A stretch of DNA of 7,556 nt from Rhizobiaceae bacterium (GTDB lineage: Bacteria; Pseudomonadota; Alphaproteobacteria; Rhizobiales; Rhizobiaceae), in assembly GCA_004299545.1 (NCBI GenBank), contig SCRB01001052.1, positions 1 to 7,556 of the forward strand. The letters run 5' to 3'. The notes beneath the pieces are model-generated. The model was not told the DNA's origin. It did no database searches and worked only from the letters and a program-made list of their open reading frames with translations. Position numbers and translations under genes: made by a program. This document shows positions 6,292 through 7,556 of this stretch, piece after piece. Within the stretch, counting starts at the first letter, position 1, and each line of letters starts with the position of its first letter.

Positions 6292-6319
6292 CACCGACTG
6301 ATCGGGTCTATAGGCGCAG

Positions 6320-7540
6320 TCAGGCTATCTTCCGGCTACCCGTGCTCCGCTCCACTCCGTTTCCGATCAATTCGCCCCACCGCCTGACGAGATAGTTGTG
6401 CTCGTCCATAGTGGTGTTCCAGATAGCGATCTGCGATGCGCGGCTCCAGTATGAACCGCCCGAACGCACTTCTCCCGGGCGGATCGCCGGTATCCCGTTG
6501 GGATCGGGCAGCGGGCGCGATGCCGGCTTCCCCCCGTACCAATAAGCCCATTCCTCTTCGTCGAGATGATTGCGGATGCGTTCGGGAACGGAAATATAAT
6601 AGCCCTGACGGGCAGCGACGGCGCCGGGCCAGCCGGACAGGAACCAGTTCAGATAGGCATAGGCCTGATCGAGCCTGTGCCCCTCAAGATGGCGCGCGAT
6701 GCACAAGCCGCCATGCCAGCCGCGATAACCCTCGATCGGAACGGCCTGGCGGATGCGGATATGGCGTGCCTTCAGCGCGACGACGCTCGGCGACCACATG
6801 CTGCTGATGACGACGTCGTTGTTCTCCATCAGACGCGTCGCGTCCTGGGTCGTTTTCCAAAACGGGACGAAATAGCCCTCGCGCTTCAGACCGAGCGCGA
6901 AATCCATCAGCTTGTCGACCTCATCGACGCTCATATTGCCGGGATCGCGAAACGTCACCTTGCCCGCCGCCCGTGCCGCCAATGCAATGTCGAAGAACCC
7001 GATTGCCGGTTCGTCGACGATCGATATCCGCCCCTTCCAGCGCGGCGACAGAAGTTCGGCCCACGAGCGTACGTCCTGGTCCACATCGATGCCGGCGGCC
7101 GCTTCGTTCACCGCGAAGGAATCGAAATTGTGCACTGTGGGCAGCATCGAGATGCGCGTCGAAGGGGCCGACGACAGGGAGTTGTCCTGCTGGACATAGA
7201 GGCGGGTTACGGGCGCGTCGCCCAATCCGATGGAACCGACGCTGTTTATGGCGCCTTTCTTGGTGAGATCGTTGACCTCGTCCCACAGCTCGATCCGGTC
7301 GATCTCGATCGGCTTGATGGCCCGCCAGTACCAAACGATATCGAGGTTGTGGAAACACTGGTCGTAGACATCGTACCGGTCCGGCTGGGTGGCCGCGATC
7401 CGCTGGGCCGTTACGAAATCATGCGCCTCGAACTCGAGTTCGAAGCCGAGATCGAGACGCGCGCGCTCCATCAATTGCCGGTATGGCGTGATCTCGGTGC
7501 ACAATATGCGCAGCTTCGGCTGCTCCCGGCGGAGGATCAC
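6320..7540 (-). CDS. ABC transporter solute-binding protein, PotD-like; N-terminus doubtful
   Basis: This is a 406-residue extracellular solute-binding protein (family 1, spermidine/putrescine PotD/PotF type), normally exported to the periplasm, where it delivers a ligand to an ABC permease. The mature-type start 'PKLRILCTEITPY' (8-20), the hinge-region block SWAELLSPRWKGRISIVDEP (159-178), 'MENNDVVISSMWS' (238-250) and 'AYAYLNWFLSGWPGAVAARQGYY' (292-314) are typical. No signal peptide precedes the mature part. The only usable start is a GTG at 7540 without a clear ribosome site, and in the same frame a TAG stands at 7552-7550, four codons upstream, within 'A-stop-A-P-Q', which looks like a signal peptidase AxA site. 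So the gene may be a pseudogene, carry a sequencing error, or use a leader beyond the edge. It converges with the amidase 28 bases away; permease and ATPase genes are not in view and may lie to the right. The ligand is unknown; polyamines are only one option for this family. Confidence 0.82.
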   Translation of the reverse strand: MILRREQPKLRILCTEITPYRQLMERARLDLGFELEFEAHDFVTAQRIAATQPDRYDVYDQCFHNLDIVWYWRAIKPIEIDRIELWDEVNDLTKKGAINSVGSIGLGDAPVTRLYVQQDNSLSSAPSTRISMLPTVHNFDSFAVNEAAAGIDVDQDVRSWAELLSPRWKGRISIVDEPAIGFFDIALAARAAGKVTFRDPGNMSVDEVDKLMDFALGLKREGYFVPFWKTTQDATRLMENNDVVISSMWSPSVVALKARHIRIRQAVPIEGYRGWHGGLCIARHLEGHRLDQAYAYLNWFLSGWPGAVAARQGYYISVPERIRNHLDEEEWAYWYGGKPASRPLPDPNGIPAIRPGEVRSGGSYWSRASQIAIWNTTMDEHNYLVRRWGELIGNGVERSTGSRKIA

Positions 7541-7556
7541 CTGAGGCGCCTACGCC

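Noticed and set aside
4612..6294. 560-residue open frame on the minus strand opposite the amidase
   Set aside because: It lies antisense to a gene with a complete amidase signature, its translation is rich in Arg and low-information, and it shows no recognisable domain. Long antisense frames are common in GC-rich genes.
6284..6297. Small hairpin TCGGT-TGAC-ACCGA over the amidase stop codon as a terminator
   Set aside because: The stem is only 5 pairs with no T-tract on either strand. I see no convincing terminator in the 28-base convergent gap.

Overview
The window looks like chromosomal or megaplasmid DNA of an alphaproteobacterium of the rhizobial type (Rhizobium/Sinorhizobium/Mesorhizobium/Bradyrhizobium relatives). 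The basis is GC-rich coding sequence with strong third-position G/C, catabolic genes packed as short operons, and a protein that closely resembles the D-tartrate dehydratase described from Bradyrhizobium. No RNA gene, insertion sequence, phage gene or CRISPR array is visible. It reads as an accessory catabolic region.

Left part (1-2995, plus strand): the C-terminal two thirds of an asparaginase-type amidohydrolase (cut by the window edge), then after a 92-base gap an NAD-dependent tartrate/D-malate dehydrogenase (TtuC/DmlA type), then only 8 bases later a D-tartrate dehydratase of the enolase superfamily (TarD type). The last two make a tartrate module. The dehydrogenase family handles L-, meso-tartrate and D-malate, while the dehydratase family turns D-tartrate into oxaloacetate, so together they could feed several stereoisomers into central metabolism.

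Middle (3034-6291): a LysR-family regulator on the minus strand, whose effector domain resembles the nitrogen-assimilation regulator Nac. It is divergent from a plus-strand pair: a metal-dependent cyclase-family hydrolase (HxGTHxD signature) and an amidase-signature hydrolase. The 184-base divergent intergenic region holds two 17-base dyads that both fit ATA-N9-TAT, the form described for Nac sites and a special case of the LysR T-N11-A box. One dyad lies close to each start codon. A strong GC-rich hairpin sits between the cyclase and amidase genes.

Right part (6320-7540, minus strand): a solute-binding protein of the spermidine/putrescine (PotD-like) ABC type, convergent with the amidase. 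Its readable frame has no signal peptide, and an in-frame stop lies four codons before the only usable start. This suggests either a broken signal peptide or a sequence error at the window edge.

The common theme is import and hydrolysis of amide or ring C-N compounds plus tartrate-type hydroxy acids. The real substrates of the cyclase, amidase and transporter cannot be read from the sequence. I see no clearly novel machinery. The most promising parts for a closer look are the Nac-like divergon with its paired dyads, a 20-base exact repeat at the 3' end of the regulator gene, and the odd N-terminus of the binding protein.
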